64,000 nt of DNA from Hyphomicrobiales bacterium. GTDB taxonomy: Bacteria; Pseudomonadota; Alphaproteobacteria; Rhizobiales; CAJQND01. Positions 41,512-50,707 of the stretch are shown here, in pieces. Location: contig JANQOW010000067.1 in the NCBI GenBank assembly GCA_028285595.1, forward strand, positions 18,844 to 82,843, given 5' to 3'. A program made the translations under genes and the position numbers. Position 1 is the first letter of the stretch. Every line of letters begins with the position of its first letter. The notes below the pieces were generated by a model. That model did not search any database. It saw only the letters and a program-made list of their open reading frames with translations, and had not been told where the DNA came from.

Positions 41512-42585
41512 TTATGCAGCCTCTCGAGCGCTCTGAGCTTTGGCTTTGGCAATGGCCTCACGGGCCATCTGATCGGCCATCTCGCTCGGCGAGGCGTTCT
41601 CGTCGTGGGCGCGGCGAAGGATCTTCTCTGTTCTCTCGCCTATGCGCATCACCGCGTTTAGAACGCGTTCCTTGGTGGCCTGCGGATCGCGCTCGGCTGC
41701 CACCGAGATTATCCCGCCTGCGTTGATCACATAGTCCGGCGCATAGGTAATTCCAGACACCGCGAGAAGATTGCCATCGGTCTTGGCCGCCAGCTGATTG
41801 TTGGCCGCACCGGCCACCACCCTGGCTTTAAGAGAGCCGATGGTGTCAACGTTCAAGATGCCGCCCAAAGCACATGGGGCGAGAACATCTGCATCAGCCT
41901 TCAGGACGTCTTCGATAGGAACCGGCGTGGCCGAAAACGCTTCAACCGCCCGGTCCGTGTTCGCGGTGTTAATGTCCGAAACAATCAGCTTCGCGCCGGC
42001 CTCGTGGAGCAGATTGCAAAGATGGTAGCCCACATGGCCGATGCCCTGGACGGCGACGCGCATGTCTCTCAAATCAGCGGTTCTGAACCGATGCCCAATT
42101 GCGGCCTTCATACCTTCAAAGACGCCAAGCGCGGTCACAGGCGAAGGATCTCCGCCGCGATATCCATCATCCTTCGGAATCCCGCTCACATAGTCGGTGA
42201 ACTTTGCCACGGAGCGCATGTTCTCAACAGACGTGCCCACGTCTTCTGCCGTGATGTAACGCCCACCGAGACCGTCCACGACACGGCCATAAGCTTCGAA
42301 GAGAGCGTCATCGGCGTTTGATCGGGTCCCACGCATGATCACGGCCTTGCCACCGCCATAGGGCAGCTCGGCGAGGGCGTTCTTGTAACTCATGCCTTGG
42401 GAGAGGCGCAGGGCATCCGTCAGAGCCTCGCCGTCATCAGCGTAGGTCCACACCCGGCAGCCACCGAAAGCCGGGCCAAGGGCGGTTGAATGAATGGCGA
42501 TAAATCCGCGCAGATCCGCCTCAGGCAGGCAGAAGGCGTGAACGGCTTCGTGATTGTCGAATCCCGGTTGGGAGAAGATGGACAT
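41512..42585 (-). CDS. Glu/Leu/Phe/Val dehydrogenase (leucine dehydrogenase type)
   Basis: The protein has 357 residues. The substrate site has K68 (MSYKNA) and K80 (YGGGKAV), the catalytic D115 (TAEDVGT), and a Rossmann motif of GIGHVG form for NAD. Length and motifs fit leucine/valine/phenylalanine dehydrogenases rather than glutamate dehydrogenase. It oxidatively deaminates branched-chain or aromatic amino acids to 2-oxoacids with ammonia release, or the reverse. It is divergent from the BVMO gene, with a 6-bp dyad 28 bp upstream of its start. The downstream hydroxyacid dehydrogenase likely shares its transcript. Confidence 0.87.
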   Translation of the reverse strand: MSIFSQPGFDNHEAVHAFCLPEADLRGFIAIHSTALGPAFGGCRVWTYADDGEALTDALRLSQGMSYKNALAELPYGGGKAVIMRGTRSNADDALFEAYGRVVDGLGGRYITAEDVGTSVENMRSVAKFTDYVSGIPKDDGYRGGDPSPVTALGVFEGMKAAIGHRFRTADLRDMRVAVQGIGHVGYHLCNLLHEAGAKLIVSDINTANTDRAVEAFSATPVPIEDVLKADADVLAPCALGGILNVDTIGSLKARVVAGAANNQLAAKTDGNLLAVSGITYAPDYVINAGGIISVAAERDPQATKERVLNAVMRIGERTEKILRRAHDENASPSEMADQMAREAIAKAKAQSAREAA

Positions 42586-42612
42586 GGCGATCTCCTATGC
42601 AACGGCACAAAC

Positions 42613-42626
42613 CGCAAATTTTTGCG
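42613..42626. promoter_or_regulatory. Dyad upstream of the leucine-dehydrogenase-type gene
   Basis: CGCAAA-TT-TTTGCG is a perfect 6-bp inverted repeat, 28 bp from the minus-strand start at 42585 and 122 bp from the divergent monooxygenase start. It is a candidate operator, and no regulator gene is adjacent. Confidence 0.35.
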
Positions 42627-42747
42627 TGTTTTGCCTTGGGGTCCGCCTCCATTTATATGTAAGTGTATCCCGCCGGGTCTGAACGAACGGTGAATTCAAC
42701 TCTTTGCGAGTTTTCCTCAAAAAGGCGTAACGGAGGCATTTACAGCC

Positions 42748-44466
42748 ATGCAAGAGAGCACTGTGTCCAAACCAATTGATGCGGCGGATGAGCTGGATGC
42801 TGTGATTATCGGGGCCGGCTTTGCGGGCCTCTACCAGCTCCACTGTTTGCGTGACCAACTGGGGATGTCGGTCCGTGTGCTGGAGAAGGCCGATGGCGTT
42901 GGGGGCACTTGGTATTGGAACCGCTATCCCGGCGCCCGCTGTGATTCTGAAAGCCATGCCTATGCCTACTACTTTTCCGCAGAGCTTCTGGAAGAGTGGC
43001 AATGGTCGGAGCGATATCCGGGCCATGCAGAGATTGTGCGCTACTTGAATCATGTGGCCGACAAGTTTGATCTGCGGCGCAACATTCAGTTGAGCACCAA
43101 AGTTGTCTCTGCCCATTACTCTGAGGCTGCAAACCGGTGGGTGGTGACCACGGAAGCTGGCGAGGTGGTTTGCGCGACCTATCTGATCACCGCCGTCGGT
43201 TGCCTGTCGGCAGCCAATGTGCCGGACATTGACGGGCTGGAGGACTTTAAGGGCCAATGGTACCACACCGGCCTTTGGCCTCACGACGGCGTTGAATTTG
43301 AAGGCAAGCGCGTGGGACAGATCGGCACCGGGTCGACCGGCATTCAGGCTGCTCCTGTGATCGCAGAAACCGCGCGTCATCTCACCGTTTTCCAGAGGAC
43401 GCCGAATTACAGCGTGCCGGCGCGCAATCACGTGCTGTCAGACGACTTCAAGCGCCATTGCCGGGAAAACCACAAGGACATTAAGGCGATTATGCACTCA
43501 ACGCCGAATGGCCATGCCTTCACAATTTCAGAGCGCAAGGTCTTCGATGTGGACGCTGAGGAGCGCCAGGCGATTTACGAGGACTATTGGAAAGATGGAG
43601 GTTTGCGCTTCCGGTCGTGCTTTCAGGACCTGTTGGCCGACAAGGCGGCCAATGATACTGCGGCGGAGTTTTTGAAGTCCAAGATCCGGGGTATCGTCAA
43701 AGACCCCGAAACGGCCGCCAAGCTCTCCAGTATCGATCATCCTTACGCCACCAAGCGCCCGCCGGTGGACACCAACTACTTTGAGACCTTCAACAGAGAT
43801 AACGTGAGCTTGGTGGATATCCGGGCAAATCCCATTGAACGCATCACGCCGGACGGGATTCAAACCAGCGCCGGCCACCATGAGCTGGACATCATCGTGT
43901 TCGCGACCGGCTATGACGCCATGACGGGACCGCTCCTGAGGTTGGATATACGTGGCCGCGATGGGCAGACCTTGCAAGATGCCTGGAAGGAGGGACCGCG
44001 TACTTATCTGGGCCTTACAGTGGCCGGTTTTCCAAACATGTTTACCGTGACCGGACCGGGCAGCCCGTCCGTCTTGACCAATATGCCTGTTGCTATCGAA
44101 CAGCATGTGGAGTGGATCACCAGGTGTATTCAACACATGCGTCAGGAGGGGGCGGAGAGGATAGAGGCCTCGCCGGAAGCTGCAGATCTGTGGGTGAACC
44201 ACGTCAACGATGCGGCCAACGCCACTTTGCTGCCCCAAGCCGGGCACTCCTGGTATTTGGGTGCAAACATTCCGGGCAAGCCGCGCATGTTCATGCCTTA
44301 CGCCGGGGGTATGGTGCGCTACCGCACAATTTGCGATGCGGTCGCAAACAACGGTTATGAAGGGTTCCGCCGCAATGACGCGAATGCCAGTGTGCCCTCT
44401 GCCGTAGCCAGCGCAACCGTGGGGCCGTTTACGCCAAACACCGAGCCGGCAGCCCCGGGCATCTAG
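42748..44466 (+). CDS. Baeyer-Villiger-type flavin monooxygenase
   Basis: The 572-residue enzyme has the FAD site GAGFAG (22-27), the GGTWYWNRYPGARCD block, the NADP site GTGSTG (193-198), and between them FKGQWYHTGLWP (167-178), which fits the BVMO fingerprint FxGxxxHTxxWP exactly. It should insert oxygen next to a ketone with NADPH and O2, giving an ester or lactone; cyclohexanone/phenylacetone-type relatives are closest in style. No esterase or ketone-forming gene is adjacent, so the natural substrate is open. An AACGGAGG site precedes the start. The C-terminal 30 residues are Ala/Pro-rich and probably flexible. Confidence 0.88.
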   Translation: MQESTVSKPIDAADELDAVIIGAGFAGLYQLHCLRDQLGMSVRVLEKADGVGGTWYWNRYPGARCDSESHAYAYYFSAELLEEWQWSERYPGHAEIVRYLNHVADKFDLRRNIQLSTKVVSAHYSEAANRWVVTTEAGEVVCATYLITAVGCLSAANVPDIDGLEDFKGQWYHTGLWPHDGVEFEGKRVGQIGTGSTGIQAAPVIAETARHLTVFQRTPNYSVPARNHVLSDDFKRHCRENHKDIKAIMHSTPNGHAFTISERKVFDVDAEERQAIYEDYWKDGGLRFRSCFQDLLADKAANDTAAEFLKSKIRGIVKDPETAAKLSSIDHPYATKRPPVDTNYFETFNRDNVSLVDIRANPIERITPDGIQTSAGHHELDIIVFATGYDAMTGPLLRLDIRGRDGQTLQDAWKEGPRTYLGLTVAGFPNMFTVTGPGSPSVLTNMPVAIEQHVEWITRCIQHMRQEGAERIEASPEAADLWVNHVNDAANATLLPQAGHSWYLGANIPGKPRMFMPYAGGMVRYRTICDAVANNGYEGFRRNDANASVPSAVASATVGPFTPNTEPAAPGI

Positions 44467-44578
44467 GGGACCAGGCGGGTCCAAGCGCGTGCACCCTAAG
44501 GACCGGCGCAAATAAATCGACCGCCAGCGGCGCACGCCTATCAGGCGGACCTTCAATTTCGGTCCTCACCGGTGAAGC

Positions 44579-45847
44579 TTAAAGTGGTGTGGTTTTGCGG
44601 ATGTGGTTGACCAGGGCCTTGTCCGGATAGCATGTGGGCTTCAAGCCTTGAGACTTGGCGTAGGTGCCCGCGGCAATGCGCGACCTGAAGCCGATCAGTC
44701 CGTCCACGCCGCCCACATCCAAGCCGCGCTTCACCAAGCGTTTCTGCATGTCCAGCGTGTCGCCGCGGGTGAGGCCGCGCACACTGTCCCATTTGCCGGC
44801 AAATGTGCGGTTCTTGCCGTATCGATCCGCCAGGTGACCGACGAACAGAGCGTATAGATCGGATTCGTTGTATTCCTTGAGCACGTAGAAGTTCTTCAGC
44901 GCAATAAAGGCCGGGCCGTGTGTGCCGGCCGGCAGCAGAATTGATCCTGCTTGCTTGAGCTGCGCCGGGCTGAAGGTTCGCCCAAAGGTGCGCTTGACCC
45001 CCCGTTTGACCCAGTCGGATATGGGGCGGCGTTTGTCGGGGCCTTCCAAGGTGCAGTCAAAGCCTTTTGGCAAAACCACTTCATATCCCCACGTGTTGCC
45101 GCTCCAGCCTTTCTGCTTAAGGAAGTTGGCAATGGAGGCCAGTGTGTCCGGCACAGAGGCCCATATGTCCGCTTTGCCGTCTCCGTCCTGATCGACCGCA
45201 TAGTTCAAATAAGCTGACGGCATAAACTGAGGATGCCCCATGGCACCAGACCAGGCGCTGCGCATCTTTGAGGTGGCAATTCCTTTGGTTTGGGCAATCT
45301 TCAGGGCGGCCAACAGCTCCTTGCGGAAAAAAGCGGGCCGCTCGCTCATAAAGCCCAGAGTGGCCAGGGTGTGTATTGCGTTATGGCGAAGCTTGGCTTT
45401 GCCGTAGCTGGTTTCCTTTGCCCAAATGCCAAGGACGATGCCGGGCGGCACGCCGTAGGTTTTTCGGATCGCGTCCAGGTGCGGCTTTAGAGATGCCTTG
45501 CGCTGCACACCGGTGGCGACGAGAGAGTTGATATAGGATTGCTTGAAGTAAGGGCCGGGACTGCGAAATTCCGCCTGCCAGTTCGGTGCCTTCTTTTTTT
45601 GCTTGCGGCCGGGAGGTTTCAGGTTCGGCAGCTTCCAATTCAGCTTCACGCCCTTCAGGGCGCGGTCAAATCTGGCCGTGGAAATACCCTGCGCGGCCGC
45701 GTCTTTCCGCAGGTCTTTGAGCCAGGCGGAGAACTGCTTGTTCACGCCTGCACGGTAGCTCGTATTTGCGTTTGCGGGTGCTGACAGAACAAGCATTCCC
45801 ACAAGAACACACACGGCCGATTTATCAAACCAGCGATGACGAAACAT
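44579..45847 (-). CDS. Lytic murein transglycosylase, MltB-like (SLT_2 plus peptidoglycan-binding domain)
   Basis: The protein has 422 residues. The signal peptide is residues 1-27 (cut near ANA-NTS), with no lipobox. The SLT_2 catalytic domain (about 35-330) has the catalytic Glu145 in WAKETSYG and the GAMGHPQFMPSAYL block. A C-terminal peptidoglycan-binding domain (about 355-410: RGDTLDMQKRLVKRGLDVGGVDGLIGFRSRIA) follows. It cleaves the MurNAc-GlcNAc bond in the periplasm with formation of anhydro-MurNAc. A basic linker (PPGRKQKKKAP, 78-88) after the first helices is unusual. The gene stands alone between the monooxygenase and the acyltransferase genes, which run the other way. Confidence 0.87.
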   Translation of the reverse strand: MFRHRWFDKSAVCVLVGMLVLSAPANANTSYRAGVNKQFSAWLKDLRKDAAAQGISTARFDRALKGVKLNWKLPNLKPPGRKQKKKAPNWQAEFRSPGPYFKQSYINSLVATGVQRKASLKPHLDAIRKTYGVPPGIVLGIWAKETSYGKAKLRHNAIHTLATLGFMSERPAFFRKELLAALKIAQTKGIATSKMRSAWSGAMGHPQFMPSAYLNYAVDQDGDGKADIWASVPDTLASIANFLKQKGWSGNTWGYEVVLPKGFDCTLEGPDKRRPISDWVKRGVKRTFGRTFSPAQLKQAGSILLPAGTHGPAFIALKNFYVLKEYNESDLYALFVGHLADRYGKNRTFAGKWDSVRGLTRGDTLDMQKRLVKRGLDVGGVDGLIGFRSRIAAGTYAKSQGLKPTCYPDKALVNHIRKTTPL

Positions 45848-46000
45848 GGTCGTAACACAGCTCCGGCGAGATAGGACGTTGAGATAACTATCAGATTCGT
45901 GAACGCACAGGAGGTCAAACTTTCGTTGGTCTGCTTGACCCCCAAGTCAATCACGGCGATGCTGACGCTCGTCAAAAGGGCAGAATATTGGGGTTGAAAG

Positions 46001-47209
46001 GTGTCCGAAAATCCCGCCACCCTGCCGCTTCGGGTTTCCCAAGGGCAGTCTACTTTTCTTCACATTGTGAAGATCTTGGCTATCGCTGCCGTGATCGTGG
46101 GGCATGCGACAAAGCCCGATATTCTGTTTGATGTAGACATTTCCCTGCTGGGTCGTGCGACCATCCCAACTTTTTTGATGATCAGCGGTTACTTTGCCGC
46201 GCTGACTTTCTCTAAGGGGCAAATCATAGGCGTCAATCGGGGGCGTAAGTTCCTGAAATCTGTCATGACGCGATACTTCAACATGTACTTCATGTTCGTG
46301 CCCGCCACCTTTCTTGTGCTGGCCATGGACCTTTGGATGATTAGCGTCGATGCGCCGTTCATTCATACCGACAAGTTTGACCAGGATATGTCTCCCCTCA
46401 GGATCGCCAAGGAGTTTTTCCAACTGTTCACCTTCAGCGGGGAGTATTGGGCGCCGAGTACGGTGGGCCAGGGGGTGTTCTCCAACGCCGCTGTTTGGAC
46501 CATGGACTACCTGATGGCCTATACCGTCGCCACAGCGGCGCTCTATCTGTTGAGCGGACCGGTCCGTGTTTTGACCATGGGGCTGGCCATCATTATCGCC
46601 GGTCCAACCATTCTGCTTCTGTCTCCGCTCTGGTGGGCGGGTGTTCTGGCGTTCGAGATCCACAAGCGCTCCTGGGCTCGCGAACAGGCCGGCAAGGAGA
46701 GGGCACTGGGCGTGTCGGATCTTGCAGTAAAGCGCCTGTCGATTGGGCTGTTCGGCGCCGTTATCGTTGCTTGGCTGATGTTTGAATGGAGCGGCAAAGG
46801 ACCGGAACTCTATCAGTGGTCCAAAACCCTTGCCAGCTACGACATCCGCCAATATCTGGGCATGTCAAAACGCTTCTTGTGGCAGTGGATGTATGTGCCG
46901 ATCCTCTTCACCTTTCTGGTGACCAGCAAGTATATCTTCACCGGACCGGTGGATCCGGTTTTCCGGGAGCGGGTGAAAACGGTGTCGAAATATTGCTTTC
47001 CCGTGTTCGCCTTTCACTTCACGACCATGTACTTTTTCCAAGCCTTGATCCCCGACTATCAGGCGACCTATACATCTGTGGATCCATACATCATGGCTGC
47101 AGCCTCCCTCGCAGTTTCAATTGTCGGAGGCGTGTGCTGTTTTAACTACGTGAAGCCCATAACCGACGGAATCTACGAAAAAATCACGAGTGAAGGAGAG
47201 ACCAAGTGA
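46001..47209 (+). CDS. Acyltransferase-3 family membrane protein
   Basis: A GTG start gives 402 residues with about ten membrane spans. The first span has the family's conserved ILAIAAVIVGHATKPD (His near residue 35), followed by TIPTFLMISGYFAAL, matching acyltransferase-3 proteins that O-acylate polysaccharides, peptidoglycan or glucans using cytoplasmic acyl donors. An acidic/aromatic periplasmic loop (DKFDQDMSPLRIAKEFFQLF) follows span 4. It is translationally coupled to the next gene by a GTGA overlap. The pair could acylate and deacylate the same surface glycan. Target unknown. Confidence 0.78.
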   Translation: MSENPATLPLRVSQGQSTFLHIVKILAIAAVIVGHATKPDILFDVDISLLGRATIPTFLMISGYFAALTFSKGQIIGVNRGRKFLKSVMTRYFNMYFMFVPATFLVLAMDLWMISVDAPFIHTDKFDQDMSPLRIAKEFFQLFTFSGEYWAPSTVGQGVFSNAAVWTMDYLMAYTVATAALYLLSGPVRVLTMGLAIIIAGPTILLLSPLWWAGVLAFEIHKRSWAREQAGKERALGVSDLAVKRLSIGLFGAVIVAWLMFEWSGKGPELYQWSKTLASYDIRQYLGMSKRFLWQWMYVPILFTFLVTSKYIFTGPVDPVFRERVKTVSKYCFPVFAFHFTTMYFFQALIPDYQATYTSVDPYIMAAASLAVSIVGGVCCFNYVKPITDGIYEKITSEGETK

Positions 47210-47940
47210 GGGTGTTACTTTTGATCGTGCTGGCCTTCTGGTGGCCCACAGCCGCGCAAGCCGGTCCTAATCTAAACCCGGAACATGGCGATGCCGCCTA
47301 TCAGGCGTGGAGCATCCTGTCTCCTGATGTGGCCGACCCAAAGGATTATAAGGACAAGGTGATTGTCTACTTTCACGGTTTCAGATCCGCAGTGCCCAAC
47401 GGCACCTACAAACGGATCCGCAAGAAGTTCAAGAAGACCCACACTGTGCTGGGTGTGAATTACAATTACCTCAACACTGATGAGACGGTGAAGAAGCTCG
47501 ATGACTTCGCCGAAACGCATCTGAAAGGCCGAAAGGTTACGGTGTTTGGAACATCTCTCGGCGGCTTCTGGGCGGAGTATTTTGGCAACCGGATTGGTGC
47601 TGAAAAGATCGTGCAGATCAATCCGGTGTCAGATCCTGCAAAGCAGCTTGAGAAGTATGCGGGCAGCACCCAGAAGAGCAAGCGCCGGGCGATGGAGTTC
47701 ACGGTGACACTCGATCAGGTGCATTCATACAAGAATGTGGACCGCACTCCCAATCCGGCCACCTCCAGCCTTGTGGTGCTGATGGCCGATGATCAACTGA
47801 TCGACCACACGATTGCCAAGGAGTTCTATGCATCGCGCGATCGCACCAAGATCTCGATCTACCCCACAGGCGGCCACACGATTGATTTGAGGAAGCACGA
47901 AGCGGCCAAGGAGATCGGGGAGTTCGTCTGGGCTGAGTAG
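47206..47940 (+). CDS. Secreted alpha/beta-hydrolase (YqiA/UPF0227-like)
   Basis: The gene has a GTG start at 47206 that overlaps the stop of the acyltransferase gene (GTGA). The 244-residue product has a signal peptide (1-19, cut near AQA-GPN). The hydrolase core contains VIVYFHGFRSA (oxyanion), the nucleophile elbow FGTSLGGFWAEYF (Ser about 119), an acidic residue in LMADDQLIDHTIA and the base His in TGGHTID. Small esterases of this type cut short acyl groups. Its export and coupling to an acyltransferase-3 gene are the interesting part: an O-acetyl/acyl-esterase acting on the same polymer is a reasonable guess, but unproven. Confidence 0.78.
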   Translation: MRVLLLIVLAFWWPTAAQAGPNLNPEHGDAAYQAWSILSPDVADPKDYKDKVIVYFHGFRSAVPNGTYKRIRKKFKKTHTVLGVNYNYLNTDETVKKLDDFAETHLKGRKVTVFGTSLGGFWAEYFGNRIGAEKIVQINPVSDPAKQLEKYAGSTQKSKRRAMEFTVTLDQVHSYKNVDRTPNPATSSLVVLMADDQLIDHTIAKEFYASRDRTKISIYPTGGHTIDLRKHEAAKEIGEFVWAE

Positions 47941-47942
47941 GC

Positions 47943-49091
47943 TCAGGCCGCGACCCGATCTAAAAGGCGGTTTAAGAAGTCATCACACAGGCCGAGTTGT
48001 TTGCCGGTGATGAACTCGTCCGGCTTGTGGCCCTGGTCCATGGAACCAGGACCAATGACCACTGTAGGCAAACCCAACCGCTGCCGGAACAGGCCGCCTT
48101 CGGTCCCGAACGCCACTTTGATGTGATCGTTGGCGCCGGTAAGGGATTTCACGAAGGTGACGATCTCCTCATCGGGGGCCGTGTTGAGGCCGGGATACTC
48201 GTTTGAAATGGTGATGTCTATTTTGGCGGACGGGAAGCGGTCCTGATAAGCGCCCGCGATCTCGGCGGCTTTGGCCTCCAGCTTGGCCATCAGAGCCATG
48301 GGATCGTCTTCCAACAGATTGCGGATCTCAAAGCGGAACTTGCAGGCGTTGGGCACGATGTTGAGTGCGGTGCCACCGTCAATCACCCCCACATGCAGTG
48401 TGGTGTAGGGCACCACGTAATGATCGTCTCGCGCGCCGGTCTCAATCACATAAGCCTGCAGATCGCGGATGGCGCTGATCATCTCCGAGGCCAGATAGAT
48501 GGCGTTCAAGCCCTTGGGCGCGAGGGCTGAATGGCTCTCCACCCCATGGCAGGTGCACACGGCATCGGTTTTGCCTTTATGGCCGATAGCGACCTGCATC
48601 TCGGTGGGCTCGCCAATGATGCAGAACGCCGGCCTCACCGGGGCATCTGCCAGGACGTCAATCATGCGGCGCACGCCAATGCAGCCGATCTCTTCATCGT
48701 AAGAAAAGGCAAGGTGAATGGGCCGCTCCAGCGAGCGTGCCGTCATGGCCGGCACGGCAGCCAGCACACTGGCAATGAAACCTTTCATGTCCGCGGTGCC
48801 CCGGCCGTAATGGCGGCCCTCGTCTTCGCGCATTACGAAGGGATCCGTGGACCAGTCTTGACCATCCACCGGCACCACATCCGTGTGGCCGGAGAGCATG
48901 ACGCCCGGCACGTCTTCCGGGCCGATAATGGCATGCAGATTTGCCTTGCCGCCTTCCTCGTCATGGATCAACTGGGAGCTCACACCGTGGCCCTCCAGGT
49001 ACTCCTGGATAAAGTGGATCAGGTCCAGGTTGGAGTTTCGGCTAACGGTGGGAAAGGCAATGAGACGATCGAGCAGCTCAAGGGTTTGCAT
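47943..49091 (-). CDS. M20 family amidohydrolase, ArgE/acetylornithine deacetylase-like
   Basis: The protein has 382 residues. The dinuclear zinc ligands are in SGHTDVVP (H69), RGTADMKG (D101), DEEIG (E133/E134, general base and ligand), a GEPTEM loop (Glu) and the C-terminal GPGSMDQGHKPDEF (His). The dimerisation lid is at about 175-290. The family removes N-acyl groups from amino acids. Presence of a separate arginine operon cannot be checked here, and the gene is the last cistron of the fumarase/SDH-like operon, so the substrate is more likely an N-acyl or N-substituted dicarboxylic amino acid than acetylornithine. There is one base between its start and the upstream stop. Confidence 0.85.
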   Translation of the reverse strand: MQTLELLDRLIAFPTVSRNSNLDLIHFIQEYLEGHGVSSQLIHDEEGGKANLHAIIGPEDVPGVMLSGHTDVVPVDGQDWSTDPFVMREDEGRHYGRGTADMKGFIASVLAAVPAMTARSLERPIHLAFSYDEEIGCIGVRRMIDVLADAPVRPAFCIIGEPTEMQVAIGHKGKTDAVCTCHGVESHSALAPKGLNAIYLASEMISAIRDLQAYVIETGARDDHYVVPYTTLHVGVIDGGTALNIVPNACKFRFEIRNLLEDDPMALMAKLEAKAAEIAGAYQDRFPSAKIDITISNEYPGLNTAPDEEIVTFVKSLTGANDHIKVAFGTEGGLFRQRLGLPTVVIGPGSMDQGHKPDEFITGKQLGLCDDFLNRLLDRVAA

Positions 49092-49772
49092 TCAGATGAC
49101 CTCTTCCTCCCGGTCATCTGTTTCTCCGTAGCGCTTCATGATGGCCGGTTTCAGTCCTTCATATAGCCCGCCAATATTGGCTGCAACCTTGGCGTTCTCC
49201 CGTTCAAACAAACTGTTGCCGTCAAGATCACTTTCCACCAGGAAGGGGCCGAAGTTTTCCACGTCAATCACCCAAATGCACTGGGCAAGGCCCAACTCGT
49301 CGCGCCAATGGGTGTCGACCACGCGTTTCACGCCGCGGCCCAAAAGGGCGCCGGTACCGTAGCCCACGGTGGTGAGATAGATCGCGTTGTTGGGTACGAA
49401 CTTTTCCCGGTAGGTTTCAGGCGCCATGCCGCCTTTGCCAATGATGATGTTGCAGCCTGAAAGCGTGAACCAGTCTGAGAGCCATTTCTCAAAGCGGAAT
49501 GAGGCCGTCGCTGTCACTGAGCCCATATTGTAAGAGCCATCGTCGCGGATGGTGGCTGCTGGCGAGCAGTGAAAGTTCGCCGTGCCGATATCCTCTCGGC
49601 TGGCCGGCATGCCGGCGCCGTCCTCCACGGCCTTCTTGTATACTCCTTCGCGCGCGGTGAAGATGCGCCCGTCCAAATAGACCACGGTGCCGATGTCGAG
49701 CCCGCGGAGGTCCTCGGTTGTTGCCGGAAGCTTCAGGCGTGCTGTTTTAAGTTTTGTGGCGTTGGCAGCCAT
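49092..49772 (-). CDS. Class I fumarase / L-tartrate dehydratase, beta subunit
   Basis: The start at 49772 (MAANATKLKTARLKLP) gives 226 residues; it overlaps the alpha-subunit gene by 40 nt, so the two are coupled. The fumarase C-terminal domain is recognisable: LRGLDIGTVVYLDGRIFTAREGVYK, then TANFHCSPAATIRDDGSYNMGSVTATASFRFEKW, GKGGMAPETY. In two-subunit class I hydratases this part supplies substrate-binding residues to the 4Fe-4S site held by the alpha chain. Fumarate, mesaconate or tartrate are all known substrates for this build, and sequence alone does not decide. It is cytosolic. Confidence 0.85.
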   Translation of the reverse strand: MAANATKLKTARLKLPATTEDLRGLDIGTVVYLDGRIFTAREGVYKKAVEDGAGMPASREDIGTANFHCSPAATIRDDGSYNMGSVTATASFRFEKWLSDWFTLSGCNIIIGKGGMAPETYREKFVPNNAIYLTTVGYGTGALLGRGVKRVVDTHWRDELGLAQCIWVIDVENFGPFLVESDLDGNSLFERENAKVAANIGGLYEGLKPAIMKRYGETDDREEEVI

Positions 49773-50698
49773 TCCACCGTCTCCCGTCTTGAATAGTCTG
49801 TGAACCAGCCCGGATCGGTGCGGTAGGCGGCTTTGCCGTCCGGGGTGACCTGCGCGGTGGCCCGCCGCGAAGACAGGCAAAACATGTGCACGCTCATGGG
49901 CATGCCGCCGGTATGGCAGTAGCCGGCCTCAATGTGGCAATCCACCACCATGGATGAGCCCATGAAGCCCATGGCGCCCATGCCGATATTGTTGCCCATC
50001 TCTTTGAGTTCGTCTTCCAACTCGGCAATGCCCGGATCCGGGTTCTTGGAGCCCACCGTGCGCAGACATGCGGCCTGTTTGCCCAAGGTCATGCACGCAT
50101 CTTTCGAGCCGCCGAGCCCAATGCCCACAATGGCCGGCTGGCACGCCAGGCCGCGTTTGCCGAACGCAATCAGCGTGTCCAGGTAGAAACGCTTGATGCC
50201 GTCGATGCCATCGCCCGGGAAGAGCATCCGATAGTCAGAACCGAACAGGCCCCCTTTGTGCACTGTGGTCAGCTCAATCCAATCGGCATCCGGGTGAAAG
50301 CTGTACTCGATCTCAGGGGCGTTGAGCCCCACATTGTTGTCATGGTCGGTACGCCAGAGAGGGTGCACCCTGTTGGGCCTGAGCGGCACGTCCCTTGTGG
50401 CACTGGCGGTGGCCCGGCGGAGCGCGGCTTCCAGAGCAATCGGTCCGCCTTCAATGCGCGCTTCATTGCCAATCTTCACATACCAGCGAGGCACGCCGGT
50501 ATCTCCACACATGGCGCTGCGGTCTTCCTTGGCCGCCTCATAGTTTTCCAACATAGCCTGGATCACGAACGCTGACAGTTCCCCGCTCTCGATGTTGGCG
50601 AGGCCGCGTAAGCCGTCCAGATAGTCTTCTGGGATTTCGATGGCGGCCTTGGCCATCAGGTCTTCGGCGGTGGATTGCAAGGCAGATATGGGGATCAT
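49733..50698 (-). CDS. Class I fumarase / L-tartrate dehydratase, alpha subunit (4Fe-4S)
   Basis: The 321-residue protein is the catalytic Fe-S half: AMCGDTGVPRWYVKIG (C64, first cluster ligand region), further cysteines in GIGLGGSKDACMTLG and HTGGMPMSVHMFC. The cluster binds and dehydrates the hydroxydicarboxylate. It is encoded 9 bp behind the flavoprotein gene and 40 bp overlapping the beta gene. Together with an SDH-like complex it would convert succinate-fumarate-malate type intermediates, or a methylated or hydroxylated analogue. The start (MIPISALQST) is the only good one, with GAGCC-type site weak. Confidence 0.85.
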   Translation of the reverse strand: MIPISALQSTAEDLMAKAAIEIPEDYLDGLRGLANIESGELSAFVIQAMLENYEAAKEDRSAMCGDTGVPRWYVKIGNEARIEGGPIALEAALRRATASATRDVPLRPNRVHPLWRTDHDNNVGLNAPEIEYSFHPDADWIELTTVHKGGLFGSDYRMLFPGDGIDGIKRFYLDTLIAFGKRGLACQPAIVGIGLGGSKDACMTLGKQAACLRTVGSKNPDPGIAELEDELKEMGNNIGMGAMGFMGSSMVVDCHIEAGYCHTGGMPMSVHMFCLSSRRATAQVTPDGKAAYRTDPGWFTDYSRRETVEWLPTPQNLKQHA

Positions 50699-50707
50699 GA
50701 GAGGCTC

